Numbered from the stretch's first letter, positions 53,723 to 63,335 are shown. The stretch is 64,000 bases of DNA from Paraburkholderia ginsengisoli NBRC 100965 (GCF_000739735.1 NZ_BBJF01000004.1:434001-498000); one strand, 5' to 3'. Numbers and translations are program-made. The notes: a model not told the origin generated them from the letters alone.

Positions 53723-54718
53723 ATGGAAGTGGCGATATTCAGTTCGACGCGCTATGAACGCCGGTATCTCGACGAGGCCAACAGGAGCGGCGAGCACAAG
53801 TTGCATTACTTCGACGTTTTGCTGGAGATGGACACCGTCGGTCTTGCCGCCGGCTACGGCGCCGTCTGCATCTTCGTCAACGACAAGGCGGACGCGCAAG
53901 TACTGGACGCGCTGCATAAGGGTGGCACGCGTCTGCTCGCGTTGCGCTGCACGGGCTTCAACAACGTCGATTTCGAAGCGGCCACCAGGCTCGGCATGAA
54001 GGTGGTGCGCGTCGTGACGTATTCGCCGAACTCCGTGGCCGAGCACGCGGTAGCACTGCTGCTCGCAATCAATCGCAAGGTGCACCGTGCCTACAATCGC
54101 ACCCGCGATTCGAACTTTTCGCTCGACGGTCTGACCGGTTTCGACCTTTGCGGCAAGACGGTCGCGGTGGTCGGAACGGGCAAGATTGGCTGCGTGTTCG
54201 CGAAGATCATGCTCGGCTTCGGCTGCAACGTGATCGGCTTCGATCCGCAACCGTCGGCGGAATTCGAGGCGCTCGGTCTGAGCTATGCCAGGTCGGGCGA
54301 GATTGGGGAGAAAGCCGACATCATCTCGCTGCATTGTCCGCTCATCCCCGCGACATACCACGTCATCAATTCGGACACGCTCAAACGCGCGAGGCCCGGC
54401 GCGATACTGATCAACACGAGCCGCGGCGGACTGCTCGATACGGAGGCCGCGATCGACGCATTGAAGACCGGGCAGCTCGGCGGGCTTGGAATCGATGTGT
54501 ACGAACAGGAGGCCAATCTATTTTTTCGCGATCTCTCCAGCGAGATCGTCACCGATGACGTCTTTCAACGCCTCGTGTCGTTTCCGAATGTCATCGTCAC
54601 CGGACATCAGGCCTATCTGACGCACGAGGCATTGACGACCATCTGCGAGACCACGCTCGAAAGCGTCTCTGCGTTCGAAAAGAATCAGCCGTTGCTGAAC
54701 GAGGTGACGGTCGGATAG
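53723..54718 (+). CDS. ldhA: Fermentative D-lactate dehydrogenase
   Basis: A 331-residue D-lactate dehydrogenase, very similar in plan to E. coli LdhA (329 residues). Matching segments are AVCIFVNDKADAQVL, LRCTGFNNVDFEAA, HRAYNRTRDSNFSLDGLTGF, the NAD motif VVGTGKIG, and SLHCPLIPATYH. Catalytic Arg, Glu and His are in NTSRGG, GIDVYEQE and TGHQAY. It reduces pyruvate to D-lactate and regenerates NAD+ at low oxygen. The start follows CGAAGGAGTTCATC. With glgP, glgX and the exchanger upstream, this suggests a fermentative energy unit. Confidence 0.93.
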   Translation: MEVAIFSSTRYERRYLDEANRSGEHKLHYFDVLLEMDTVGLAAGYGAVCIFVNDKADAQVLDALHKGGTRLLALRCTGFNNVDFEAATRLGMKVVRVVTYSPNSVAEHAVALLLAINRKVHRAYNRTRDSNFSLDGLTGFDLCGKTVAVVGTGKIGCVFAKIMLGFGCNVIGFDPQPSAEFEALGLSYARSGEIGEKADIISLHCPLIPATYHVINSDTLKRARPGAILINTSRGGLLDTEAAIDALKTGQLGGLGIDVYEQEANLFFRDLSSEIVTDDVFQRLVSFPNVIVTGHQAYLTHEALTTICETTLESVSAFEKNQPLLNEVTVG

Positions 54719-54891
54719 AGCGTGTGCCAACAGCGTGTGCAAGCGCGCGCTGGAACGGGCGTGGGAACGCGCGTGGCGCACTGCGCAGCGTTATCACCCC
54801 TTCGGGTAGCGATGGCCGGAGTAATGTTTGTTTGTTCTAAAACGTGGCCGCCAAAGTTCACTCACCAGTCACCTCGATTCTGGAGAAACTC

Positions 54892-55290
54892 ATGACAGAT
54901 ATCGCACTTGCACGCAAAGATGCCTGCCTCGCAGTGGTTCAGGCGGTATTGACGGACCTGATCGACGACAGCAATCTGATCGATGCGGCTCTACGTGTTG
55001 CGGATTACCTGGCAGACGATCTTGAAGGCAAGATCACCGAGACCGACGCCGTACTGCTTGCTGTCGAGGCACTCACCAAAGTCAATCGCGCGATTCGCGA
55101 GTGGTCCGACGTGGATGGCAATGCGATGGACGCGATGAGGGTCGCGGACTATGTCCTCGATGAACAGATAAACGGGTACGACTGCGCAACCAATGCACAT
55201 GAAACGACTTCGTCCGCGGCAAGAATTCAGGCACGAGCGGCCGCAGTGATTCGGCCAACGGGATCGTCGGCGCGGCCTGTTCACCACTGA
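54892..55290 (+). CDS. Small hypothetical protein after ldhA
   Basis: A 132-residue soluble protein, MTDIALARKDACLAVVQAVL at the start. The first 100 residues look all-helical and acidic, with a repeated pattern (DAALRVADYLADDLEG, and later DAMRVADYVLDEQIN), suggesting an internal duplication. The tail is polar. No known family recognised. The ATG follows CTGGAGAAACTC, a good site. It follows ldhA by 173 bases and may belong to the same low-oxygen unit. Function unknown. Confidence 0.6.
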   Translation: MTDIALARKDACLAVVQAVLTDLIDDSNLIDAALRVADYLADDLEGKITETDAVLLAVEALTKVNRAIREWSDVDGNAMDAMRVADYVLDEQINGYDCATNAHETTSSAARIQARAAAVIRPTGSSARPVHH

Positions 55291-55697
55291 TCGCCGGCTG
55301 CAGGCTTGGCCCCCTTGCACGTGCGATAAGGATCTGGCGGCATAGAGACAACGGACGGCGCCGCAATCCTTCGAATACCCGACACGCGGACGGTCTCTAC
55401 GCCATCCCGAGGTTCGACTGATCGTCGTCGTTCTCCCTCTGACATTGCTCTCTGCATGCTCCCTGCATGCCTGTTGCGCGTTTGCCGCACCAACCCGGAT
55501 TTATTTTTTCATCCGCGTAAGCGTCGCTATACTTTCCAGATACGGACAACCGTTCCATACAAGGAACGTGCAGCCGTAAAGTCAAAACCAGTTTGCCCAA
55601 CGTGAAAGGCCCGGAGACCAACGCCTTTCACCCGGTTGGTGGGTCCGCATGCGATGAGCGACGAGCGCGGGACCAGCCAAAGCCACAACAAAAAACG
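55291..55697 (+). other. Intergenic region before the second chemoreceptor
   Basis: About 400 bases with no supported gene. A TATACT hexamer at about 55529-55534 could be a -10 box. I see no clear FliA (sigma-28) promoter, although chemoreceptor genes often have one. Confidence 0.3.
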
Positions 55698-57272
55698 ATG
55701 ACCAAAAACCTGACCATCAATCTGCGCATCGCGATCACGATCGCGTTTCTCGGCGTGCTGCTGATCGCCACCGGCGCGCTCGGCATTCTCGGCATGAGCG
55801 AGAGCAATCAGGCGCAGCGCGACGCGTACGCGGTGCATTTCGCCTCGGTAGTGGCGCTCGGCAAGTCGGGCACGGCGATGTCGCGGGCGCGCTTCGGGCT
55901 CGACTGGGCGATGAGCAATCCGAACTCGCCGCAACTGGGCCCGCAACTCGAACGCTCGCGCCTGCTGCTCGCCGACTCCGACAAGTGGTGGGGCACGTTC
56001 CGCGATCTGCCTAAAACGCGGGAGTTGCAGCGCCTCACCGACGACCTCGACGCAAAACGCACCGCCGTGCGGCGCGACGGCATCGACAGGTTGATCGACG
56101 CGATCCGCACCGGTGACGCGAGCTGGATGGACGAAACCCGCGCGAACCATCTGATCGGTCTCTACACCGCGATGAACACGAGCCAGGGCGCGCTGGAGGA
56201 CTATCTGAACCACCAGGCCGGCGACGCGACCCAGCGCTCGGCCGCGCTGTTTCAGACGCTGCTGGTCGCGTGCATCGGCAGCGTGCTGGTGGGATTGACG
56301 GTGGCGTTCATCAGCTGGCGCATGCTGTGTCGCGCGATCATGACGCCGCTGAACGACGCGCTGCGCCAGTTCGACGCGATCGCCGCCGGCGAGTTGACGA
56401 CCCGCGTGCCGATTCGTTCGAACGACGAAATGGCGATGCTGTTGCGCGGCGTCGCGTCGATGCAGGACAAGCTCGGCGCGACCGTCACCACGGTGCGCGC
56501 CGGTTCGCATTCGATCGCGTCGTCGACGCAGCAAATCGCTGCGGGCAATCACGATCTGTCGCAACGCACCGAGGAACAGGCCGCGTCGCTCGAACAGACC
56601 GCGGCCGCGATGGAGCAGCTCACGTCCACCGTGCAGCTGAACGCGGAGAACGCGCAGCACGCGAGCGAACTGTCATTGCGCGCGTCGGAGATGGCCGCGC
56701 GCGGACGCAATTCGGTCGGCAGCATGGTCGAGACGATGCGGGTGATCCACGCGGGCTCGTCGAAGATGACCGGCATCATTACCGCGATCGAAGGCATCGC
56801 GTTTCAGACCAACATCCTTGCGCTGAACGCCGCCGTCGAAGCGGCGCGCGCCGGCGAGGAAGGGCGCGGTTTCGCGGTGGTGGCCGGCGAGGTGCGCAGC
56901 CTCGCGCAACGCTCGGCGGCGGCCGCGAAGGAAATCGGCGCGCTGATCGCCGAGTCGACCGCGCGCGTGGAAAGCGGTGCGGGTCTCGTCGACGAAGCCG
57001 GCGGCACGATGCAGGACATCGAGGCGGCGATCGGGCGCGTCGCGCGGATTGTCGGCGAGATCGCGGCGGCGTCGAAAGAGCAGAGCGAAGGCATCCGCCA
57101 GGTGAGCCTCGCCGTCACACAGATGGACGAGGTCACGCAGCACAACGCGGCGTTGGTCGAAGAAAGCGCCGCCACCGCGAACTCGCTCGCGGATCAGGCG
57201 CGGCAGTTGAGCGAACTGACCGCGGCCTTCAAGGTCGCGCGCGATGCGGCGCCGCACGAACTGTCGTTCTGA
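55698..57272 (+). CDS. Methyl-accepting chemotaxis protein without pentapeptide tail
   Basis: A 524-residue chemoreceptor, a paralogue of the one at 27778. Order: TM1 ([20 protein letters not shown]), a periplasmic helical domain with [12 protein letters not shown]2 ([20 protein letters not shown]), HAMP, and the signalling domain with [20 protein letters not shown]. It ends APHELSF and lacks an NWETF-type pentapeptide, so it probably depends on other receptors for efficient methylation. The ATG at 55698 lacks a clear ribosome site; the 35 codons encoded upstream do not look like receptor. Ligand unknown. Confidence 0.89.
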   Translation: MTKNLTINLRIAITIAFLGVLLIATGALGILGMSESNQAQRDAYAVHFASVVALGKSGTAMSRARFGLDWAMSNPNSPQLGPQLERSRLLLADSDKWWGTFRDLPKTRELQRLTDDLDAKRTAVRRDGIDRLIDAIRTGDASWMDETRANHLIGLYTAMNTSQGALEDYLNHQAGDATQRSAALFQTLLVACIGSVLVGLTVAFISWRMLCRAIMTPLNDALRQFDAIAAGELTTRVPIRSNDEMAMLLRGVASMQDKLGATVTTVRAGSHSIASSTQQIAAGNHDLSQRTEEQAASLEQTAAAMEQLTSTVQLNAENAQHASELSLRASEMAARGRNSVGSMVETMRVIHAGSSKMTGIITAIEGIAFQTNILALNAAVEAARAGEEGRGFAVVAGEVRSLAQRSAAAAKEIGALIAESTARVESGAGLVDEAGGTMQDIEAAIGRVARIVGEIAAASKEQSEGIRQVSLAVTQMDEVTQHNAALVEESAATANSLADQARQLSELTAAFKVARDAAPHELSF

Positions 57273-57313
57273 ACCTTGCCGGGAGAAGCGGCGAGGTTCA
57301 GACGGCCGCCGCT

Positions 57314-57751
57314 TCAGGCCGGCAGTTTGCGAAACGAAATCGCAAAGCGGTTCCACGCGTTGATCGCCGACACCAGCAGCGTCAGGTCGACCAGTTCCTC
57401 GTCGCTGAAGTGTGGGCGCACCGCGTTCCACACCGAGTCGGGCACATGCTCGTGCGACACCAGCGTCAGCGCCTCGGTCCATTCGAGCGCGGCGCGTTCG
57501 CGATCCGTGAAGAACGGCGTTTCGCGCCACACCACGACGGTCGCGAGTCGGCGGTCGGTTTCGCCGCCTTTGCGGGCGTCGCTCGTGTGCATGTCGACGC
57601 AATACGCGCAGCCGTTGATCTGAGACGCGCGCAGCCGCACCAGTTCGGTCAGCGATTTTTCGAGCGCCGATTTACCGATGCGCTCTTCGACGCCGACGAG
57701 CGCCTTGATCGCGGCAGGATTGGCTTTGTAGAAGTCGAGACGTTGTTCCAT
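57314..57751 (-). CDS. AhpD-like carboxymuconolactone decarboxylase-family protein
   Basis: A 145-residue protein of the CMD/AhpD superfamily. The redox motif is INGCAYCVDMH (CxxC followed by His), as in alkylhydroperoxidase AhpD-like proteins, where the two Cys reduce peroxides and the His assists. The rest (RETPFFTDRERAALEWTEAL) matches the family. It likely forms multimers in the cytoplasm. The ATG follows CTCAGGAGTGAATC. It is divergent from the ferredoxin-NADP reductase gene with 240 bases between. Converges on the chemoreceptor gene. Confidence 0.86.
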   Translation of the reverse strand: MEQRLDFYKANPAAIKALVGVEERIGKSALEKSLTELVRLRASQINGCAYCVDMHTSDARKGGETDRRLATVVVWRETPFFTDRERAALEWTEALTLVSHEHVPDSVWNAVRPHFSDEELVDLTLLVSAINAWNRFAISFRKLPA

Positions 57752-57839
57752 GATTCACTCCTGAGTCGGGTTGGACGCATTCCGTGATGCGATGGACGAA
57801 GCATAGTCCCGGCACTGGATTCGAAAAATGACCGATTCA

Positions 57840-57857
57840 GGTTATTTTCAGGTAACC
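57840..57857. promoter_or_regulatory. Short dyad in the AhpD-like / reductase promoter region
   Basis: GGTTA-N8-TAACC is a perfect five-base dyad within an AT-rich stretch of the divergent spacer. The spacing suggests a dimeric regulator site, with no regulator gene adjacent. Weak evidence. Confidence 0.35.
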
Positions 57858-57991
57858 ACTTTAGGCGGTGTTTCGGGTAGCGGCAACGTGCTTCAGTGCG
57901 CCGTGAAGCGCCCTTACCGGGTGTAATGGCATCGTTGCCGCGCCGCGGTCGATTCGGTATGGTGGGTCATCGCTTATCACAGAGACCGCTC

Positions 57992-59041
57992 ATGACGACC
58001 GCCGCCGACCCACTTCCATCGCCGATCCGCACCGACGTCCTGATTGTCGGCGCAGGTCCGGTCGGCCTGTTCGCGGCGTTCGAGGCAGGCGTGCTCGGCT
58101 TGTCCTGCCAGATCGTCGATGCGCTCGACCAGATCGGCGGCCAGTGCACCGAGCTCTATCCCGACAAGCCGATTTACGACATCCCGGCGATTCCGTCGTG
58201 CACCGCGCGCGAACTGGTCGAGCGGTTGATGACGCAATGCAAACCGTTCGACGTGCCGATCCATCTGGAGCAACGGGTCGAGTCGGTCGAGCAGCGCGAC
58301 GACGGACGCTGGACCGTACGAACGAATCGCGGCCTCGTCTTCGATGTCGCGGCGATCCTGCTCGCGGCGGGCAACGGTGCGTTCGTGCCGCAAAAGCTCG
58401 CGCTGCCCGAGGCTGTCCCGCTGGAATCGCGGCACGTGCATTACAGCGTGCCGCGGCTCGCCGATTTCGCCGGCAAGACGGTGGTGGTCGCCGGCGGCGG
58501 CGATTCGGCGCTCGACTGGGCGCTGGCGTTGCGCAAGGTCGCGCGGCGTGTGACGCTGGTGCATCGGCGCGCCGGTTTCAGCGCGGCCGATTCGAGCGTC
58601 GCGACCATGCGGCGCGCGGTCGAGGCGGGCGAGATGGACTTCATCGTCGGCGCTATTGCGGGGCTCACGGTCGAAGGCGATGCGTTGAAGTCGCTGACGT
58701 TGCGGCACATCGAAGGCGAAACGCAACTCGAAGCCGAACACCTCGTCGCGCTGTATGGTCTGGTCGCGGATCTCGGCCCGATCGCGCAATGGGGGCTGAC
58801 GATTCACGGCGGACGCGTCGATGTCGATACGTCCAATTACGAAAGCTCGCGGCCGGGCATCTTCGCGGCCGGCGATATCGCCAACTATCCGAACAAGCAG
58901 AAGCTGATTCTGTCGGGCTTTCACGAAGCGTCGCTGGCGCTGCGCAAAGCCTATGCATATGCGTATCCCGAGAAGAAACGCGTGCACGTGCATTCCAGTT
59001 ACGACGCGAAGCTCGCGGAAAAGCTCACCGCGCACGGCTGA
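57992..59041 (+). CDS. Ferredoxin/flavodoxin-NADP+ reductase (thioredoxin reductase-like)
   Basis: A 349-residue flavoprotein of the thioredoxin-reductase-like FNR type. The FAD motif is VLIVGAGPVGLFAAFEAGVL at the N-terminus, and the NADPH motif is VVVAGGGDSALDWALALRKV near residue 160. It lacks the CxxC of thioredoxin reductase and carries IGGQCTELYPDKPIYDIPA, the signature of this FNR class. It passes electrons between NADPH and ferredoxin or flavodoxin. The start at 57992 (MTTAADPLPS) follows CAGAGACCGCTC. A strong terminator follows at 59108. Confidence 0.9.
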   Translation: MTTAADPLPSPIRTDVLIVGAGPVGLFAAFEAGVLGLSCQIVDALDQIGGQCTELYPDKPIYDIPAIPSCTARELVERLMTQCKPFDVPIHLEQRVESVEQRDDGRWTVRTNRGLVFDVAAILLAAGNGAFVPQKLALPEAVPLESRHVHYSVPRLADFAGKTVVVAGGGDSALDWALALRKVARRVTLVHRRAGFSAADSSVATMRRAVEAGEMDFIVGAIAGLTVEGDALKSLTLRHIEGETQLEAEHLVALYGLVADLGPIAQWGLTIHGGRVDVDTSNYESSRPGIFAAGDIANYPNKQKLILSGFHEASLALRKAYAYAYPEKKRVHVHSSYDAKLAEKLTAHG

Positions 59042-59107
59042 ACCGGCGCGCGAACCCGCCGATGCGCTGAGTGGATTTTTGCAGGCGGGGATGGAGAGCA
59101 GCGATAG

Positions 59108-59146
59108 AGCCGGTCGTGATCGACACATCACGACCGGCTTTATTTT
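59108..59146 (+). terminator. Strong terminator after the reductase gene
   Basis: AGCCGGTCGTGAT (59108-59120) and ATCACGACCGGCT (59127-59139) form a perfect 13-base stem with a CGACAC loop, followed by TATTTTTT. It ends the reductase transcript. Confidence 0.9.
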
Positions 59147-59165
59147 TTACTCACGCGGGTGGGCT

Positions 59166-59402
59166 TTACTTGCCGGCGGGCTCGCTGGCGGCGGCCGCCG
59201 CGCTCGCGGCCTTGTCCTTCTTCTTCGCTTCGTGGTGGCCGATCGCGCAGCCCGCGGCCGCGCCCGCCACGCCATGGTCTCCCGCGACGTGACCGGCCAC
59301 GCCGCCGACGACCGCGCCTTTGGTACAGCCTTCGGCGTAGGCGGCGGCATGGGTGAGCGCGAGTGCGGCGGCGCAGACGAGGGTGGTGAGGGCTCGTTTC
59401 AT
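59166..59402 (-). CDS. Small exported glycine-zipper protein
   Basis: A 78-residue protein with a signal peptide (MKRALTTLVCAAALALTHAA, cut after AYA) followed by a glycine-zipper stretch, GAVVGGVAGHVAGDHGVAGA, and a Lys/Ala-rich tail. Glycine-zipper proteins often insert in or associate with the envelope. The start at 59402 follows AACAGGAGCCCCA, a good site. It converges on the reductase gene. Function unknown; similar proteins are common in Burkholderia. Confidence 0.72.
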   Translation of the reverse strand: MKRALTTLVCAAALALTHAAAYAEGCTKGAVVGGVAGHVAGDHGVAGAAAGCAIGHHEAKKKDKAASAAAAASEPAGK

Positions 59403-59663
59403 TGGGGCTCCTGTTGTGACGATGGTGACGATGCGTAACGGCGCGATGCCGATGCGGCAACCGGTCGGATAGTCGGCATGGCGACATCGCATGGGTAGCA
59501 AGCGCGGGGCCTGGCCGCCGTGCCGCGCGATTCGATCTCCCGCTGACGCCGCCGCGTAGCGGCTCTGCGGCGCCGCCCGGGTGTTGATCGGGTGAAACCA
59601 TAAGCCGGGCTGCCGGCCATGTGCGGTGTATCCTTTGAGCGCTATCCCCTATACTTGCGCGCC

Positions 59664-61631
59664 ATGAATCAGCTTGAAATGCCTTCTTCCCATGACAGCG
59701 GCGAGCCCGAGCGGCGCGCCGGCGAGGGTCGCATGAGTCCGACCGTGGGCGTCGACTACTGGATGCTCGTGCAGGCCATCGAGGACTACGCGATCTTCCT
59801 GCTCGACGCGAGCGGCCACATCGTGAGCTGGAACGTCGGCGCGCAAAAGCTGAAGGGCTACACCGCGCAGGAGATCATCGGCCAGCACTTCTCGCGTTTC
59901 TATACCGAGGAAGCCGTCGCGCGCGGCTGGCCGGACTACGAACTGCAACAGGCGTCGCTGACCGGCCGCTTCGAAGATGAAGGCTGGCGGGTGCGCAAAG
60001 ACGGCAGCACCTTCTGGTCGAACGTCGTGATCACGGCGATTCGCAACGAGGCGGGCATTCTCACCGGCTTCGCGAAAATCACGCGCGACCTGAGCGCCCA
60101 ACGCGAGTACTTGGAAGCGTTGCGGCTCAGCGAGGAGCGTTTCCGTCTGCTGGTCGACAACGTCAAGGATTACGCGATCTTCATGCTCGATCCGCAGGGC
60201 TACGTGGTGAGCTGGAATGCGGGCGCGGCGCGCATCAAAGGCTATACGCGCGACGAAATCGTCGGCAAGCATTTCTCGCTGTTCTATTTGCCGGAAGACG
60301 CGGCGGCGGGCAAACCGGCGCGCGAGCTGACCATCGCGCGGCAGCTCGGTCACGTCGAAGACGAAGGCTGGCGCGTGCGCAAGGACGGCACGACCTTCTG
60401 GGCCAACGTCAACATCACGGCGGTGCGCGATGAATCGAACCGCTTGCGCGGTTTCGCCAAGGTGACGCGCGATCTGACCGAGCGGCGTCAGCGCGAAGAG
60501 CTGGAGCGCTCCGGAGAGCGCATGCGCGAGTTTCTCGCGACGCTCGCGCATGAATTGCGCAATCCGCTTGCGCCGGTGCGCAACGCCGTCGGCGTGATGC
60601 AACTGGAGACCGGACTGAGCCCGGTGGTGGCACGGGCGCGCGATCTGATCGACCGGCAGGTTACCCATCTCACGCGGCTGGTCGACGATCTGCTCGACGT
60701 CGGCCGGATCATGTCGAACAAGGTGGAACTGCGCCTCGCGCGCGTCGATCTGGGCGAACTGGTGACACGCGCGATCGAAGCGGCGCGGCCTTTCACCGAT
60801 GCGCATGAACAGCTCGTGGTGCCACATCTACCACACGATCCGGTGGTGCTTCGCGGCGACATGACCCGGCTCGTGCAGGTGCTGCAAAACCTGCTGCACA
60901 ACGCGTCGAAGTTCTCGCCGCGCGGCAGCCGGATCGACATTGGCGGGCGCGTCGGCTCACAGATGGCGGTGCTGGAGGTGCGCGACTCGGGATGCGGCAT
61001 TCCGCTGCGCTCGCTCGACAAGATCTTCGATTTGTTCGCGCAGGAAAAGGAATGCCTGAACCTGGGAGAGGGCGGTCTCGGCATCGGTCTCACGCTGTGC
61101 AAATCGCTGGTCGAAATGCATGGCGGCAGCATTCTCGCGAGCAGCGAAGGACCGGGCTGCGGCAGCACGTTCACGCTGAGTCTGCCGCTTGCCGCCGCGC
61201 CGTCCGACCCCCCCGCTGACGACACGAACCCGGCCGAGGCCGAGGTCGCGCCGCTGCGGATTCTGCTGGTCGACGACAACCGCGATTCCGCCGACAGTCT
61301 CGCGATGTTGCTCGAACTCAAGGGCCACGAAGTGCGCATCGCGTACGAGGGTGAGCAGGCGCTGCATATCGCGCCGCGCTTCGTCCCGCATCTCGCGGTG
61401 ATCGACCTTGCGATGCCGAAGATGGACGGCTACGCGACGCTCGCCGCATTGCGGCGGATGCCGGAGCTTGCCGAAACGATGTATGCGGCAATGACCGGCT
61501 TCGGCCATGCGAGCGATCGCGAACGGACACGCGAGGCCGGTTTTCACGCGCATCTGGTGAAGCCGGTGGAGCTGGCGCTGTTCGATCAGTTGCTCGCGCA
61601 GGTGGAAGCGCGACGCGGTGGCGGGCGTTGA
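59664..61631 (+). CDS. PAS-PAS hybrid sensor histidine kinase
   Basis: A 655-residue soluble sensor. Order: PAS1 (about 30-150, IEDYAIFLLDASGHIVSWNV), PAS2 (about 155-285, VKDYAIFMLDPQGYVVSWNA), HisKA with the phospho-accepting His near 296 (LATLAHELRNPLAPVRNAVG), HATPase with DSGCGIPLRSLDKIFDLF and GEGGLGIGLTLCKSLVEM, then a receiver domain with the phospho-acceptor Asp near 581 (AVIDLAMPKMDG). No membrane segment, so it senses a cytoplasmic signal such as redox or light. The two PAS domains are clear duplicates. ATG at 59619 would add 15 residues; neither start has a ribosome site. Confidence 0.9.
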   Translation: MNQLEMPSSHDSGEPERRAGEGRMSPTVGVDYWMLVQAIEDYAIFLLDASGHIVSWNVGAQKLKGYTAQEIIGQHFSRFYTEEAVARGWPDYELQQASLTGRFEDEGWRVRKDGSTFWSNVVITAIRNEAGILTGFAKITRDLSAQREYLEALRLSEERFRLLVDNVKDYAIFMLDPQGYVVSWNAGAARIKGYTRDEIVGKHFSLFYLPEDAAAGKPARELTIARQLGHVEDEGWRVRKDGTTFWANVNITAVRDESNRLRGFAKVTRDLTERRQREELERSGERMREFLATLAHELRNPLAPVRNAVGVMQLETGLSPVVARARDLIDRQVTHLTRLVDDLLDVGRIMSNKVELRLARVDLGELVTRAIEAARPFTDAHEQLVVPHLPHDPVVLRGDMTRLVQVLQNLLHNASKFSPRGSRIDIGGRVGSQMAVLEVRDSGCGIPLRSLDKIFDLFAQEKECLNLGEGGLGIGLTLCKSLVEMHGGSILASSEGPGCGSTFTLSLPLAAAPSDPPADDTNPAEAEVAPLRILLVDDNRDSADSLAMLLELKGHEVRIAYEGEQALHIAPRFVPHLAVIDLAMPKMDGYATLAALRRMPELAETMYAAMTGFGHASDRERTREAGFHAHLVKPVELALFDQLLAQVEARRGGGR

Positions 61632-62144
61632 CGGCGGCTGAAGTCGCGGTTTGGCCTGTGCCTATGTGAAAGAGGCGCGGGCTTGGCTCGTGCGCGTTGT
61701 CTCACTCTTCCGACGTTCCTGAGACTTCGCGGCCGCGCCGCCGGCGCTGTGCTCGGACGTGTATCGCGGCTTTTTAACTTTCCCTGAAACAGCGCAGCCG
61801 TGGCGAAGCGTTCGGCGTTTGACGCGCGTTGGTGCTGCGGTGGCACGCCTCGCGCCCCTCAAGGCTTGAGGGAAATCCCTGGCGCGCGGCGGGGCGCCCC
61901 GGTGATCAAGTTCGGAGCGTGTCGGCACGGCCCATTGGCACGGGCAACTCAATTTTTTCATCACATTCTGACGCGCAGCGGCAACCGTGCGTCCGGCGCC
62001 CGATTTCCAAAACCTTCCTGAACCTTGGCGCATCCAGCGCGCCCGGATATTCCACCTATGCGGCACGACGCTTGCTGTGAGTCTGCATAGGCGCTGACCA
62101 CTCAGGTCCGCGCGCAGCAGATCGAACCGCTTCAGGGAGGCAGA
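61632..62144 (+). other. Intergenic region before the acyl-CoA dehydrogenase gene
   Basis: About 510 bases with no supported gene. CCCTCAAG and CTTGAGGG (61856-61863 and 61865-61872) are perfect inverted arms around a single base, so they could be a short dyad. No promoter could be assigned with confidence. A long minus-strand frame spanning this region is antisense to the dehydrogenase gene and is not credible. Confidence 0.35.
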
Positions 62145-63311
62145 ATGCTCGATACGCGTGACCACAGGGCCGGCGTCAACGTACGGCGCTCGCCCGCTCC
62201 AGGCGGCTCCGGCAGCCGCGAATCGCAATCGCCGCGCCGTACGAAGAACGACAGCAAAACTGCTGCGTCGCTGGAAGAATTTCTGCACGCCACGCGTTTC
62301 GATTCGAACGACCCCGCCGCGCTCGGCGATGTCTTGCACGCGCTGATCGGGCGCGGCTACGACCGCGCGCCCTTGCTGCCGTTGCCGGGCCACGGCCAGA
62401 CGCTGATCCGCTGGCGCGCGCTGGCGGCGGTGGCCGCGTGCGATCTCGGGCTCGTCAAACTGTTCGAAGGCCACACCGACGCGCTCGCGATCCTCGCCGA
62501 ACTGCATGGCCCCACGCCGCCGGCTGCGAGCCGCTGGGCCGTATGGGCGGCCGAGCCGCCCGATGCCCGCGTGCAAGCCATCAGGATAGGAATCCGAAAC
62601 GATGACGGCCAGGTTCAACTGGCCGGCACCAAGGCCTGGTGTTCGGGCGCGAGGAGCGTCAGTCATGCGCTCGTCACCGCGTGGCTCGACGGCGAGCCGG
62701 TGCTCGTGGCCGTCGCGATGGATGACCCGTCGATCTCGATCGATACGTCGAAGTGGCAGGCAGTCGGCATGCAGGCCACCGCCAGCGCGGACGTCAGCTT
62801 CGATCGCACGCCAGCCGTGCTGGTCGGCGCCGCGCATGCGTATGTAGGGCGTCCCGGCTTCTGGCACGGCGGTGCGGGCATCGCCGCGTGCTGGTACGGC
62901 GCGGCGGCGCAGATCGGCCGCAGCTTGCGCGACGCGTGTGCGCAGCGCGCCGATCCGCATCGCCTCGCACACCTGGGCGCGGTCGAAGTCGCGTTGCAAG
63001 CGGCGGCTGCCGTATTGCGCGAAACCGCCGCCTTTATCGACGCGAATCCGCTCGTCGACGCACAACGCGAAGCGACGCGCGCGCGCCTCGTCGTCGAAGA
63101 GGCGGCGACCACCGTGATGCATCACGCGACGCGTGCGCTTGGCGCGGGCCCGCTATGCCGCGACGCGCGTTTCGCCCGCGCGCTGGCCGACCTGCCGGTG
63201 TTCCTGCGTCAAAGCCATGCGGAGCGCGATCTCGCGTCGCTCGGCGAGATGCTCGTTTCGGCCGGCGGCGACGGCGTGTCCCTCAACGGAGGTGCGCCGT
63301 GGACGCTCTGA
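62145..63311 (+). CDS. Acyl-CoA dehydrogenase-like protein
   Basis: A 388-residue protein of the acyl-CoA dehydrogenase superfamily. The N-terminal 40 residues are polar and probably disordered (SRESQSPRRTKNDSKTAASL). The middle domain holds the usual QLAGTKAWCSGARSVSHALV pattern, and the C-terminal helices include HLGAVEVALQAAAAVLRETA and VMHHATRALGAGPLCRD, where HAxxxxG-type residues contact FAD. The classical catalytic Glu position is not obvious, so the activity may be unusual. The ATG follows CAGGGAGGCAGA. It is followed 24 bases later by a methyltransferase and then a glycosyltransferase gene. Confidence 0.78.
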   Translation: MLDTRDHRAGVNVRRSPAPGGSGSRESQSPRRTKNDSKTAASLEEFLHATRFDSNDPAALGDVLHALIGRGYDRAPLLPLPGHGQTLIRWRALAAVAACDLGLVKLFEGHTDALAILAELHGPTPPAASRWAVWAAEPPDARVQAIRIGIRNDDGQVQLAGTKAWCSGARSVSHALVTAWLDGEPVLVAVAMDDPSISIDTSKWQAVGMQATASADVSFDRTPAVLVGAAHAYVGRPGFWHGGAGIAACWYGAAAQIGRSLRDACAQRADPHRLAHLGAVEVALQAAAAVLRETAAFIDANPLVDAQREATRARLVVEEAATTVMHHATRALGAGPLCRDARFARALADLPVFLRQSHAERDLASLGEMLVSAGGDGVSLNGGAPWTL

Positions 63312-63335
63312 TCCGATTCCCGGAGGGCCGCTGAG

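Noticed and set aside
61662..63125. Long minus-strand open frame (487 codons) over the acyl-CoA dehydrogenase gene.
   Set aside because: Arg-rich and domain-free, and antisense to a gene with a good ribosome site and family motifs.
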